Assembly: GCA_044433415.1 (NCBI GenBank)
Contig: JAWXTP010000091.1
Span: 1 to 11,913, forward strand
DNA from: JAWXTP01 sp044433415
GTDB taxonomy: Bacteria; Bacteroidota; Bacteroidia; Bacteroidales; Rikenellaceae
Length of the DNA stretch: 11,913 nt
Direction: 5' to 3'
The position numbers were made by a program, and so were the translations under genes. Below, one piece after another: positions 5,148-11,859 of the stretch (the first letter of the stretch is position 1; the number at the start of each line of letters is the position of its first letter). The notes below the pieces were generated by a model that saw only the letters and a program-made list of their open reading frames with translations, was not told the origin of the DNA and did no database searches.

Positions 5148-6760
5148 TTACAGTATCAAATTTAGAAGTTCAATTCGGTAAACGAGTACTTTTCAAAGAT
5201 GTTAATTTAAAATTTACTCCTGGTAACTGTTATGGTGTTATTGGAGCTAATGGAGCAGGTAAGTCTACTTTCCTAAGAGTGTTAAGTGGAGATGTAGACC
5301 CTTCGAGAGGTAATGTTTCGTTTGGTCCGGGTGAACGTCTTTCTGTTTTAAAACAAGATCACTTTGAGCATGATGAATTTACAGTTCTTGACACTGTAAT
5401 GATGGGACATAGCACTCTTTGGGCTATTATCCAAGAGAAAAATGCTTTATATTGTAAAGAAGATTTCTCGGAAGAAGATGGTATTAAAGTAGGTGAGTTA
5501 GAAGAGCAATTTGCTGAGATGGATGGTTGGAATGCAGAAAGTGATGCAGCCAACTTATTAAGTGGCTTAGGTATTAAAGAAAATTTACATTATTCTTTAA
5601 TGAAAGACCTTAATGCGAAAGAAAAAGTACGTGTGCTTCTTGCTCAGGCTTTATTTGGTAAACCAGATAACCTACTACTTGATGAGCCTACGAATGACCT
5701 TGACGTAAATACTATCATGTGGTTAGAGAACTACCTTTCAAATTATGAAAATACAGTTCTTGTAGTATCGCATGACCGTCACTTCTTAGATGCAATCTCT
5801 ACACATACATTAGATATAGACTATTCTGATATGAACCTATTCTCAGGTAACTACTCATATTGGTATGAGTCTTCTCAATTAGCTGCTCGTCAACAAGCAC
5901 AACAAAACAAGAAAGTTGAAGAGAAAAAGAAAGAGCTACAGGAGTTTATTCAACGATTCAGTGCTAACGTTGCTAAATCTAAGCAAACAACATCACGTAA
6001 GAAGATGCTTGAGAAGCTTAATGTTGACGAAATCAAGCCTTCTATGCGTAAATATCCGGGAATCATCTTCTCTATGGAGCGTGAGCCAGGTACAAAAATT
6101 CTTGCTGTAGATGGATTGAGCAAAACAATTAACGGTGAGAAACTATTCTCTAACGTATCGTTCACTATAGAAAAAGGTGACAAGGTTTGTTTCTTATCTC
6201 GTGAGCCTCGTGCAGTATCTGCTCTTTTAGATATATTAGCAGGTGTAGATACACCAGACGAAGGAATGATAGAGTGGGGTGTTACTATTAAACACGCTTA
6301 CTTACCTTTGAATAATAATGACTATTTTAACACAGATTTAAATATTCTGGATTGGTTGAGTCAATATTCTAAAGATACTTCTGAGTTATATTTACGTGGT
6401 TACCTAGGTAAGATGTTATTCTCAGGTGAGGAGATTTACAAAAAAGTAAGTGTTCTTTCAGGGGGTGAGAAAATGCGTTGTATGATATCTCGTATGATGA
6501 TAGAGGAAGCTAATACTTTAGTTCTTGACTCTCCAACTAACCACCTTGACCTTGAAAGTATTCAAGCCTTCAATAACTCTTTGGTAGGTTATAAAGGAAA
6601 TATTCTTATGTCTTCTCATGACCACGAATTTATTAACACTGTGGCAAATCGTATCATTGAAATTACTCCTAACGGTATGATAGATAAGTATACAGAGTAT
6701 GATGATTATATTATGAACGAGAAAATTAAAGAAAATTTAGATAAGTTATATAGCTTATAA
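5144..6760 (+). CDS. ABC-F family ATPase, YbiT type
   Basis: This 538-residue soluble protein has two ABC domains joined by a charged linker (about 245-310) and no membrane segments. That is the ABC-F layout: these proteins bind the ribosomal E site and modulate translation. NBD1 has Walker A GANGAGKST (34-42) and Walker B LLLDEP (D180, E181). Its signature is LNAKE (156-160) instead of LSGGE. NBD2 has an intact LSGGE (438-442), but its Walker A position reads SREPRAVSA (352-360, lysine replaced by Val358) and its Walker B reads LVLDSP (Ser463 in place of the catalytic Glu). Site 1 (Walker A1/B1 with signature 2) is therefore complete, while site 2 is degenerate on both sides. Loss of the NBD1 signature is, from memory, shared with E. 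coli YbiT. The LENYLSNYENTVLVVSHDRHFL segment also fits YbiT/YkpA. The gene is probably housekeeping rather than antibiotic resistance. It has its own promoter and terminator. Confidence 0.9.
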   Translation: MITVSNLEVQFGKRVLFKDVNLKFTPGNCYGVIGANGAGKSTFLRVLSGDVDPSRGNVSFGPGERLSVLKQDHFEHDEFTVLDTVMMGHSTLWAIIQEKNALYCKEDFSEEDGIKVGELEEQFAEMDGWNAESDAANLLSGLGIKENLHYSLMKDLNAKEKVRVLLAQALFGKPDNLLLDEPTNDLDVNTIMWLENYLSNYENTVLVVSHDRHFLDAISTHTLDIDYSDMNLFSGNYSYWYESSQLAARQQAQQNKKVEEKKKELQEFIQRFSANVAKSKQTTSRKKMLEKLNVDEIKPSMRKYPGIIFSMEREPGTKILAVDGLSKTINGEKLFSNVSFTIEKGDKVCFLSREPRAVSALLDILAGVDTPDEGMIEWGVTIKHAYLPLNNNDYFNTDLNILDWLSQYSKDTSELYLRGYLGKMLFSGEEIYKKVSVLSGGEKMRCMISRMMIEEANTLVLDSPTNHLDLESIQAFNNSLVGYKGNILMSSHDHEFINTVANRIIEITPNGMIDKYTEYDDYIMNEKIKENLDKLYSL

Positions 6761-6761
6761 T

Positions 6762-6777
6762 TTTTAGAAGTTCCCTT
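6762..6777 (-). repeat. Copy of AAGGGAACTTnTAAAA motif
   Basis: Read on the minus strand this is AAGGGAACTTCTAAAA, starting two bases after the ABC-F stop codon. The other copies are at 3318-3333 (+) and 11400-11415 (+), and all agree at 15 of 16 positions. Confidence 0.6.
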
Positions 6778-6810
6778 AAGTTACTTTAGTTACTTTTTGT
6801 GACTTTTATG

Positions 6811-6866
6811 CAATACAGAAATAGACTTTTAGAGCATTTTTGCCCTAAAGGTCTATTTCTGTATTG
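6811..6866. terminator. Terminator hairpin after the ABC-F gene
   Basis: A 22-bp stem (6811-6832 with 6845-6866) contains one G-U pair. It contains CAATACAGAAATAGAC and its complement and ends in a GC..GC tipped loop. TTTTGTG follows the stem. It lies about 50 bases after the ABC-F stop and could stop transcription from either side. Confidence 0.85.
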
Positions 6867-6925
6867 TTTTGTGTTATTTTGCTAATATTTTCGCACTTTT
6901 ATTATAGATTACTCCGTTTTATTAC

Positions 6926-6933
6926 TATCTTTG
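6926..6933 (+). promoter_or_regulatory. -7 box of the membrane protein/mutL/ispF operon
   Basis: TATCTTTG matches TAnnTTTG exactly; the -33 region is weak. The predicted start near 6938 falls on a small stem (TATAGG 6939-6944 with CCTATA 6951-6956), which would put a hairpin at the 5' end of the mRNA. The leader is about 55 bases. Confidence 0.6.
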
Positions 6934-6994
6934 TATAATATAGGAATTCCCCTATAAAATTTAAAATAAAAATTATTTCTCTCAAGATATAGTT

Positions 6995-7321
6995 ATGGCA
7001 GGATTTACAGCATTTAAAAGAAATAAACCAAGACAGTTTAATTATGAACCGAGGTATTACGATCCTAAAAAAGAGGAACGTGAAGCTCGTCAAAGTGCTC
7101 TAGGAATTATAAAAGAAGACGAAAAAGAGAAAAAATATGTTCCAGGGATATACATTCGTTCTAAACGCGTGCAGCGCATGCTGTCTATAGATGACAAACC
7201 TAAAAAAAATAATGCTTTAAGAGTAGCTGTAGTGAGATTTATTATCGCTATAGTGTTGCTTATTGCATTAGGTTATTTTATTGTGTCCTTTAAAGGATTA
7301 GAAATGTTATTAGCAAAATAG
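6995..7321 (+). CDS. Conserved small membrane protein upstream of mutL
   Basis: This 108-residue protein has a strongly charged N-terminal half (Lys/Arg/Glu-rich, with KPRQFNYEPRYYDPKKEEREAR at about 11-32). A single hydrophobic segment (about 76-98, ALRVAVVRFIIAIVLLIALG) lies near the C-terminus, followed by a short tail. The basic and acidic part is probably cytoplasmic and the protein a single-pass inner-membrane protein. The FNYEPRYYD-type motif near the N-terminus recalls the small proteins found directly before mutL in many Bacteroidales, whose function is unknown to me. The stop lies 9 bases before mutL, so it is the first gene of the mutL operon. I do not assign a function. Confidence 0.75.
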   Translation: MAGFTAFKRNKPRQFNYEPRYYDPKKEEREARQSALGIIKEDEKEKKYVPGIYIRSKRVQRMLSIDDKPKKNNALRVAVVRFIIAIVLLIALGYFIVSFKGLEMLLAK

Positions 7322-7330
7322 ACTTTTTTT

Positions 7331-9553
7331 ATGTCAGTTATAAATAGATTAAGTGATTATGTGTCAAATCAGATAGCCGCAGGTGAAGTCGTTGTTGGAC
7401 CTTCTTCTGTAGTTAAGGAGTTGATGGAGAATTCCATTGATGCTGGTGCTAAGTTGGTTATCGTTAATGTTCGTGAAGGAGGCAGTGAGCTAATTCAGAT
7501 TGTTGACGATGGCTGTGGTATGAGCTTTGACGATGCGCGTCTTTGCTTTGAGCGCCATGCAACAAGTAAAATATCTGATATTAATGATATTTATTCACTT
7601 AATACTTATGGGTTTAGAGGTGAAGCTCTAGCTTCTATTGCTGCTGTAGCAGAGGTAGAATTACTTACGCGTAGAGAGGGAGATGAGTTAGGTACAAGAG
7701 TAGTGATACATGCAGGTGATATATTAGAACACTCTAATACAGCATGTGCGGTAGGTACTCAGCTTATTATAAAAAATCTATTCTATAATATTCCTGCACG
7801 TCGCAACTTCTTGAAAAGTAAAAAAGTTGAGACCAAACAAATTCTTAATGAATTTGAAAGAGTAGCTTTGTCTTATCCTAAAGTGACTTTTTGTCTTTAT
7901 GATAATGACCAAATGGTATATAATTTACCAGAATCTAATTTACGAAGTAGAGTATCTAATATTATTGGTAAATCCAATAATAACGTGCTAATGGAGCTTT
8001 TTATAGAGAATCAGATTGTTGAAATTAGGGGGTATATAGGTAAACCAGATAGCGCTAAGAAAAATTCACCTCATTTTATGTTTGTAAACGGACGTTATTT
8101 TTATAAGAGCTACTTTAATAAAGCGATACAACTAGCTTACGAAAAACTGTTGCCTCCAAATAAGAAGATATTACCTCCTTATATTCTTTATTTTTCTATA
8201 GATTCAGCATGTATAGATGTTAATGTTTCACCTTCAAAGACGGAGGTTAAATTTGACCACGAACAGTCCGTTTTTCAAATTCTAGAACTTGCTGTAAAAG
8301 AAAGTCTAGGTAAGAATGGTATTGTTCCTATGATAGATTTTGAAGCAGGGTCACCTATAGATGTGCCTTTGTTTGATGGAGGAGACCTTAAAGCTCCAGA
8401 GCTTGAAGTTAATCCGTATTTCAATCCTTTTGATGAAAACTTCTCGTTTTCTATGGCTGTAGAAAATGAAGATTCATCGTTTAGAAGTAGTATTACAGAT
8501 GAGTCAATTATTACGACCGATGTAAGAACAGAAAATATTAACAACTTTACGTCTTTTGTAGAAGAGGAATTTCTAGATGTCGCTATTGAAACCGAAGAGG
8601 AAGAGGTTTATGAAGAGCCATCTGAAGATAGTTTTAAAAATATGATTATTTCTGAAACAACTCCTATAATTAGTGATAATCAAGTGGTGGAAAGTGTTGA
8701 GGAAGTTCAATTTAAGGATATAGAAATACAGGATGCTGAGGGTGCTAATGAATTTGTAGATTTGAACACTGACGAAGGCGCGTACGAGGAGTTAGATAAC
8801 CCGACTGAGATTTTTACAAATGTAGAGTCAGATTCGTATTCAAAAACTGAATCAGAGGAATATAATGATTTAGATATTGAAACTTATGACGATGTTGAAG
8901 TAAAGGAAACAGACGAATATAAGGATTTAGATTTAGAAACTGAGGATGTAAAAGAAACCTCTCTTTCAGATTTGGGTTCAACTCCTGAACATATAAAATC
9001 TGTAGTTCGCTTTTCGGATAAGCATATCATAGTAACAACTTCAAGGTTTGTTTTGTTTGTTAATGTGTTCCGTGCCGCATGGAGAGTACTTTGTGATAGG
9101 TTGCTTAAAGAAATGGAAGGCAATAATAGCTTGGGATGTCAAAAATTATTATTTCCTATAGAATTTGAACTTTCTGCTAGCAATTTTCATTCAGCTACCA
9201 CCATGAAAGATACTTTCTTTTCTTTGGGTTTTGAATATGAACTGTTAGACGATAATAGAATCCTTATAAATGGTGTTCCTACAGATAGTGAGAAAGCCGA
9301 TGTTGAGATGCTTTTTGAAGATATGTTAGACAGTATAGAGGATTCAGTAGGTAGTTATAAGAAAAGGAAATATGAAGCCTTTATAGCTCGTATTTCTTAT
9401 GTTACATCATCTGCAAAGAGAGTAATTACAAATAAAGAATGTGAATATATTGCTGAACAGTTATTGTTGTCGTCAAATGCAAAATATACACCTAATGGAA
9501 AAAATATATTTGTATCTATAGAAGATGTTGATATAGAAAAAATGATAAAATAA
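7331..9553 (+). CDS. mutL: DNA mismatch repair protein MutL, long acidic linker, endonuclease motif lost
   Basis: This 740-residue protein is longer than the roughly 620-650 usual in relatives. The N-terminal GHKL ATPase domain has NQIAAGEVV (13-21), KELMENSIDAGA with Glu30 and Asn34, DDGCGM, RHATSKI and YGFRGEAL. Gly23 stands where an arginine is usual, and the 'HPxK' motif reads VSPSK (299-303), with the catalytic lysine Lys303 kept. A VNPYFNPFD motif opens a very acidic linker (about 350-560) with a tandem repeat of EYxDLDxET. In the C-terminal dimerisation domain, the place of the metal-binding DQHxAH motif reads NVFRAA (578-583); Asp, Gln and both His are replaced while the flanking residues are kept. 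MutL normally links MutS recognition to strand incision. This one is predicted to lack its own endonuclease, as in E. coli. It is the middle gene of the operon and overlaps ispF by one base. Confidence 0.93.
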   Translation: MSVINRLSDYVSNQIAAGEVVVGPSSVVKELMENSIDAGAKLVIVNVREGGSELIQIVDDGCGMSFDDARLCFERHATSKISDINDIYSLNTYGFRGEALASIAAVAEVELLTRREGDELGTRVVIHAGDILEHSNTACAVGTQLIIKNLFYNIPARRNFLKSKKVETKQILNEFERVALSYPKVTFCLYDNDQMVYNLPESNLRSRVSNIIGKSNNNVLMELFIENQIVEIRGYIGKPDSAKKNSPHFMFVNGRYFYKSYFNKAIQLAYEKLLPPNKKILPPYILYFSIDSACIDVNVSPSKTEVKFDHEQSVFQILELAVKESLGKNGIVPMIDFEAGSPIDVPLFDGGDLKAPELEVNPYFNPFDENFSFSMAVENEDSSFRSSITDESIITTDVRTENINNFTSFVEEEFLDVAIETEEEEVYEEPSEDSFKNMIISETTPIISDNQVVESVEEVQFKDIEIQDAEGANEFVDLNTDEGAYEELDNPTEIFTNVESDSYSKTESEEYNDLDIETYDDVEVKETDEYKDLDLETEDVKETSLSDLGSTPEHIKSVVRFSDKHIIVTTSRFVLFVNVFRAAWRVLCDRLLKEMEGNNSLGCQKLLFPIEFELSASNFHSATTMKDTFFSLGFEYELLDDNRILINGVPTDSEKADVEMLFEDMLDSIEDSVGSYKKRKYEAFIARISYVTSSAKRVITNKECEYIAEQLLLSSNAKYTPNGKNIFVSIEDVDIEKMIK

Positions 9554-10041
9554 TGAGAAATATAAGAATAGGATACGGCTACGATGTGCATAGACTTGCT
9601 GAAGGGCTTTCATTAACTATAGGAGGGATTAAATTAGAACATACTAAAGGTTGTGTAGCACATTCTGATGGAGATGTTTTAATACATGCCATCTGTGATG
9701 CTATGTTAGGAGCTTTGGCGCTTGGGGATATAGGTACACACTTTCCTGATACGTCAGCTGAATTTAAAAATATAGATAGTAAGATACTTCTTAAGCGTAC
9801 TGTTGAGCTTATAGAACAAAAGGGGTATGAAGTAGGAAATGTTGACTCTATGTTATGTTTAGAAAATCCTAAAATAAAACCTCATGTTAAGAATATGCAA
9901 GCTACACTTGCAGCAGTGATAGGTGTAGATGATGATGATGTATCTATAAAAGCTACTACTAAAGAAAAATTAGGTTTTGTGGGAGAGGAACGCGGCGTTG
10001 AGGCTTCTGCGGTAGTTTTGTTGTTTAAGAAAGAAGGTTAG
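9553..10041 (+). CDS. ispF: 2-C-methyl-D-erythritol 2,4-cyclodiphosphate synthase
   Basis: This 162-residue protein has the normal IspF length. It carries the zinc ligands of the family in GYGYDVHRL (Asp11, His13) and AHSDGD, with His45 in the following helix. LGDIGTHFPDT, NVDSMLCLENPK and the C-terminal KATTKEKLGFVGEERGVEASAV are all conserved. It converts CDP-ME 2-phosphate to MEcPP with release of CMP, the fifth step of the methylerythritol phosphate pathway to isoprenoids, and works as a cytoplasmic trimer. Its ATG shares one base with the mutL stop (TAATG), so it is translationally coupled to mutL. The organism therefore uses the MEP route. No terminator was seen between it and the next gene, 60 bases away. 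Confidence 0.97.
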   Translation: MRNIRIGYGYDVHRLAEGLSLTIGGIKLEHTKGCVAHSDGDVLIHAICDAMLGALALGDIGTHFPDTSAEFKNIDSKILLKRTVELIEQKGYEVGNVDSMLCLENPKIKPHVKNMQATLAAVIGVDDDDVSIKATTKEKLGFVGEERGVEASAVVLLFKKEG

Positions 10042-10101
10042 TATAATATATACCTAGGCTGAAAAATAACTATTATTTGTATAACTTTAAAATATGTAAC
10101 T

Positions 10102-11217
10102 ATGATTAAAAAATTACTTTTTGCGATGATTACTTTTGTGGCTGTTGCTTGTTCAACTAGTCCAGAGAAGTCTAATCTTGATGTTTATATTTGGTGTGGT
10201 AGTGGTCCTGGTACTACCGAAGAAGCTCTAGATGCCCAAATGGCAGGTTATAAAGCTAGAGGACTTAAAGGTATCTTCTATAATGTGAGTTTTGATAATT
10301 TAGAACTTATAGAGAAAGCAAGTAGAATAGCAAAGAAAAACGGCTTAGAGTTCCACACTTGGATTCCTACTTTATTACAAAGTAAGAGAGATGAAATTCA
10401 AGAGGATTGGTATATTGTTAGCCGTGAGGGATATAATGCTTACGAGAAACCTGCGTTTGTAGATTATTATAAGTTTTTATGCCCTAATAGAGATGAAGTT
10501 TATGAATACCTTTCAGCAAAATATCAGGCTGTAGCAGATATTAAAGATGTTGATGGTATACATTTAGACTATATTCGTTTTCCTGATGTGTATTTAGCTC
10601 CAGGTCTTTGGGAAAAATATGGTTTAGAGATGACAGAAGAATTTGCACCTTTTGATTACTGTTATTGTGATAAATGTGTTGCTGATTTTGAGGCTATTTA
10701 TGGTTTTGATATTAGAGAGCTAGGTGATAGTGCACAAACTAACCTTGAGTGGAGACAGTTTAGACAAGATGTTGTTACTAAATTAGTGAATAAGTTAGTT
10801 GAGGATGTACATTCTCATGACAAAGAAATTAGTGCTGCTGTATTCCCTGGTCCATCATTATCAAAGAAAATGGTACGTCAAGAGTGGGATAAATGGAATT
10901 TAGATATTACTATTCCTATGTTATATAATGATTTCTATCTTGAAGATACTAATTGGATAGGTGAAATGACTAAAGAAGGCGTTGAAGCTACAGAAGGTAA
11001 ATCTAAATTTATAAGTGGTATTTTTGTATGTTCGAAACCTGAGAAAAAGAATGTAGAGAAAGATCCTGAAGGTCATGGTTTGCTTGTTGAGGACTTAAAA
11101 CCAGCTATAGATAACGCTATGGATAATGGTGCCAAAGCTATCTGTATATTCGGAACTATGACTCCTGAACACTGGGATGAATTAGCTAGAATTAAGGCAG
11201 AGTATAATAAGAAATAA
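10102..11217 (+). CDS. Family-10-like glycoside hydrolase lipoprotein (GHL10/PF02638-like)
   Basis: This 371-residue protein has a signal and lipobox (ITFVAVAC, Cys17), so it is a lipoprotein facing the periplasm or surface. The remainder reads as a TIM barrel: VYIWCGSGPGTTEEALDAQ, then GIFYNVSF, EFHTWIPTL, then VDGIHLDYIRFPD (151-162), the hallmark strand of GHL10-type domains with a probable catalytic Asp156. A YCYCDKC cluster (Cys187, 189, 192) precedes VADFEAIYG, a Cys-rich turn seen in related barrels and possibly metal-binding. Later strands are EISAAVFPGPS, LDITIPMLYNDFY, SGIFVCS and AKAICIFGTM. A glycan-cleaving role is expected from the fold, but the substrate is unknown and no carbohydrate-binding module is present. 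It may be read from the upstream operon or from its own weak promoter. Confidence 0.8.
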   Translation: MIKKLLFAMITFVAVACSTSPEKSNLDVYIWCGSGPGTTEEALDAQMAGYKARGLKGIFYNVSFDNLELIEKASRIAKKNGLEFHTWIPTLLQSKRDEIQEDWYIVSREGYNAYEKPAFVDYYKFLCPNRDEVYEYLSAKYQAVADIKDVDGIHLDYIRFPDVYLAPGLWEKYGLEMTEEFAPFDYCYCDKCVADFEAIYGFDIRELGDSAQTNLEWRQFRQDVVTKLVNKLVEDVHSHDKEISAAVFPGPSLSKKMVRQEWDKWNLDITIPMLYNDFYLEDTNWIGEMTKEGVEATEGKSKFISGIFVCSKPEKKNVEKDPEGHGLLVEDLKPAIDNAMDNGAKAICIFGTMTPEHWDELARIKAEYNKK

Positions 11218-11218
11218 T

Positions 11219-11234
11219 ACAGTCTTGTAACTGT
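11219..11234 (+). terminator. Weak stem after the glycoside hydrolase gene
   Basis: ACAGT (11219-11223) and ACTGT (11230-11234) can form a 5-bp stem right after the stop, followed by CTTATTCT. This is a poor terminator; nothing better was found before the ferredoxin promoter. Confidence 0.2.
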
Positions 11235-11304
11235 CTTATTCTCAGCTAGCATGTTTTTTGTTTACTGCAAATTATAGAATATTAAATAATAATTCGCAAT
11301 ATAT

Positions 11305-11335
11305 TTTGTATGTAAAGCAAAGATTTTTACCTTTG
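11305..11335 (+). promoter_or_regulatory. Ferredoxin promoter with dyad over the -7 box
   Basis: TTTG (11305-11308), a 19-base spacer and TACCTTTG (11328-11335) match the Bacteroidota promoter consensus fully. The -7 box lies within an inverted repeat GCAAAG (11317-11322) and CTTTGC (11331-11336), which could be an operator. The predicted start is near 11340. Confidence 0.8.
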
Positions 11336-11339
11336 CAAT

Positions 11340-11384
11340 ATCTAATTAATGTTTAGAGCACCTATCTCTATTCATTGATTAGGT
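11340..11384 (+). promoter_or_regulatory. 5'-end hairpin of the ferredoxin mRNA
   Basis: The segment 11340-11351 pairs with 11373-11384 (12 bp, two G-U). After a 2x2 internal loop, TAGAG (11354-11358) pairs with CTCTA (11366-11370) around a 7-base loop. It begins at the predicted transcription start, as expected for a stem that protects mRNA from 5'-dependent decay. A regulatory role is also possible. Confidence 0.55.
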
Positions 11385-11399
11385 CTAAATAACCTATTT

Positions 11400-11415
11400 A
11401 AGGGAACTTGTAAAA
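11400..11415 (+). repeat. Copy of AAGGGAACTTnTAAAA motif in the ferredoxin leader
   Basis: AAGGGAACTTGTAAAA lies in the predicted 5' leader, 43 bases before the ferredoxin start. It matches the other two copies at all but the one variable position. Confidence 0.6.
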
Positions 11416-11458
11416 CTAGTTTTTATAAACTTCTCTAACTATTTAAATATTTACAATT

Positions 11459-11629
11459 ATGGCTTACGCAATTAACGAAGATTTATGTACTGCTTGCGGT
11501 ACTTGTATCGATGAATGTCCAGTTGAAGCAATTTCTGCTGGTGATGTTTATTCAATTGATGCTTCAGCATGTACTGACTGTGGTACTTGTGCAGATGTTT
11601 GTCCTATTGAGGCAATCGCTGCTGAATAA
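11459..11629 (+). CDS. 2[4Fe-4S] ferredoxin, clostridial type
   Basis: This 56-residue protein begins MAYAINEDLCTACGTC. It carries two CxxCxxCxxxCP motifs: Cys10, 13, 16, 20 with Pro21, and Cys38, 41, 44, 48 with Pro49. This is the full complement for two [4Fe-4S] clusters, in the classic internally duplicated fold (CPVEAIS and CPIEAIA halves). It is acidic and soluble, a low-potential cytoplasmic electron carrier, likely serving pyruvate:ferredoxin oxidoreductase and related enzymes of anaerobic metabolism. The length is normal for clostridial-type ferredoxins. The gene is monocistronic with a consensus promoter, a structured leader of about 118 bases and a strong terminator 18 bases after the stop. 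Codon use is biased to frequent codons, fitting high expression. Confidence 0.95.
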   Translation: MAYAINEDLCTACGTCIDECPVEAISAGDVYSIDASACTDCGTCADVCPIEAIAAE

Positions 11630-11647
11630 CTCAAATGTTTTTAGTAC

Positions 11648-11692
11648 AAAAAAGGCAATTCTTGGTTTTCTAACTGAAGAGTTGCCTTTTTT
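11648..11692. terminator. Ferredoxin terminator
   Basis: A 16-bp stem (11648-11663 with 11677-11692, one G-U) runs from AAAAAAGGCAA to TTGCCTTTTTT, followed by CTTTTTT. It is a classic intrinsic terminator, symmetrical enough to work in both directions. Confidence 0.93.
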
Positions 11693-11721
11693 CTTTTTTA
11701 TATAACTTAGCAATCTACCAC

Positions 11722-11748
11722 CGTCATTGCGGGCTTGACCCGCAACCT
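11722..11748. repeat. REP-like palindromic unit
   Basis: TTGCGGG (11727-11733) and CCCGCAA (11739-11745) form a 7-bp GC-rich stem with loop CTTGA, preceded by CGTCA. It stands out from its AT-rich surroundings. From memory, the wording GTCATTGCGGGCTTGACCC recurs as an intergenic palindromic unit in many bacterial genomes. Two direct copies of GTTTCCTC (11752-11759 and 11771-11778) follow it. Confidence 0.6.
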
Positions 11749-11818
11749 CGAGTTTCCTCAGTAGGTTGAAGTTTCCTCTCATCACCGCAATAGTAAGCAT
11801 CCCAAATTAGCCGTATTT

Positions 11819-11846
11819 TTTGAACAAATGTGAATGCTTACCTTTG
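11819..11846 (+). promoter_or_regulatory. Probable promoter inside the IS end, overlapped by an inverted copy of the tip
   Basis: TACCTTTG (11839-11846) is a perfect -7 box. A TTTG at 11819-11822 sits 16 bases upstream, shorter than ideal. ATGCTTAC (11834-11841), the exact reverse complement of the IS tip GTAAGCAT (11793-11800), overlaps the -7 box. Confidence 0.5.
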
Positions 11847-11859
11847 TACAAAAAAAGTT

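Noticed and set aside
5916..6183. Alternative frames on both strands inside the ABC-F linker region
   Set aside because: The Lys/Glu-rich linker codons open other frames. The main frame is continuous with both ABC domains.
8275..9123. Two minus-strand open frames inside mutL (8275-8544 and 8884-9123)
   Set aside because: They lie opposite the acidic linker, whose Glu/Asp codons give Ser/Leu/Phe-rich complements. They have no start context, domain or conservation signal.
10042..10101. Promoter for the glycoside hydrolase gene
   Set aside because: No TAnnTTTG with a properly spaced TTTG is present. TAACTTTA is one base off and lacks a -33 element, so read-through from ispF is as likely.
11511..11800. 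Open frames overlapping the ferredoxin gene on both strands (11511-11705 + and 11564-11800 -)
   Set aside because: They run across the ferredoxin gene and its terminator in the wrong frames and show low-complexity translations. The ferredoxin frame has all eight cluster cysteines.
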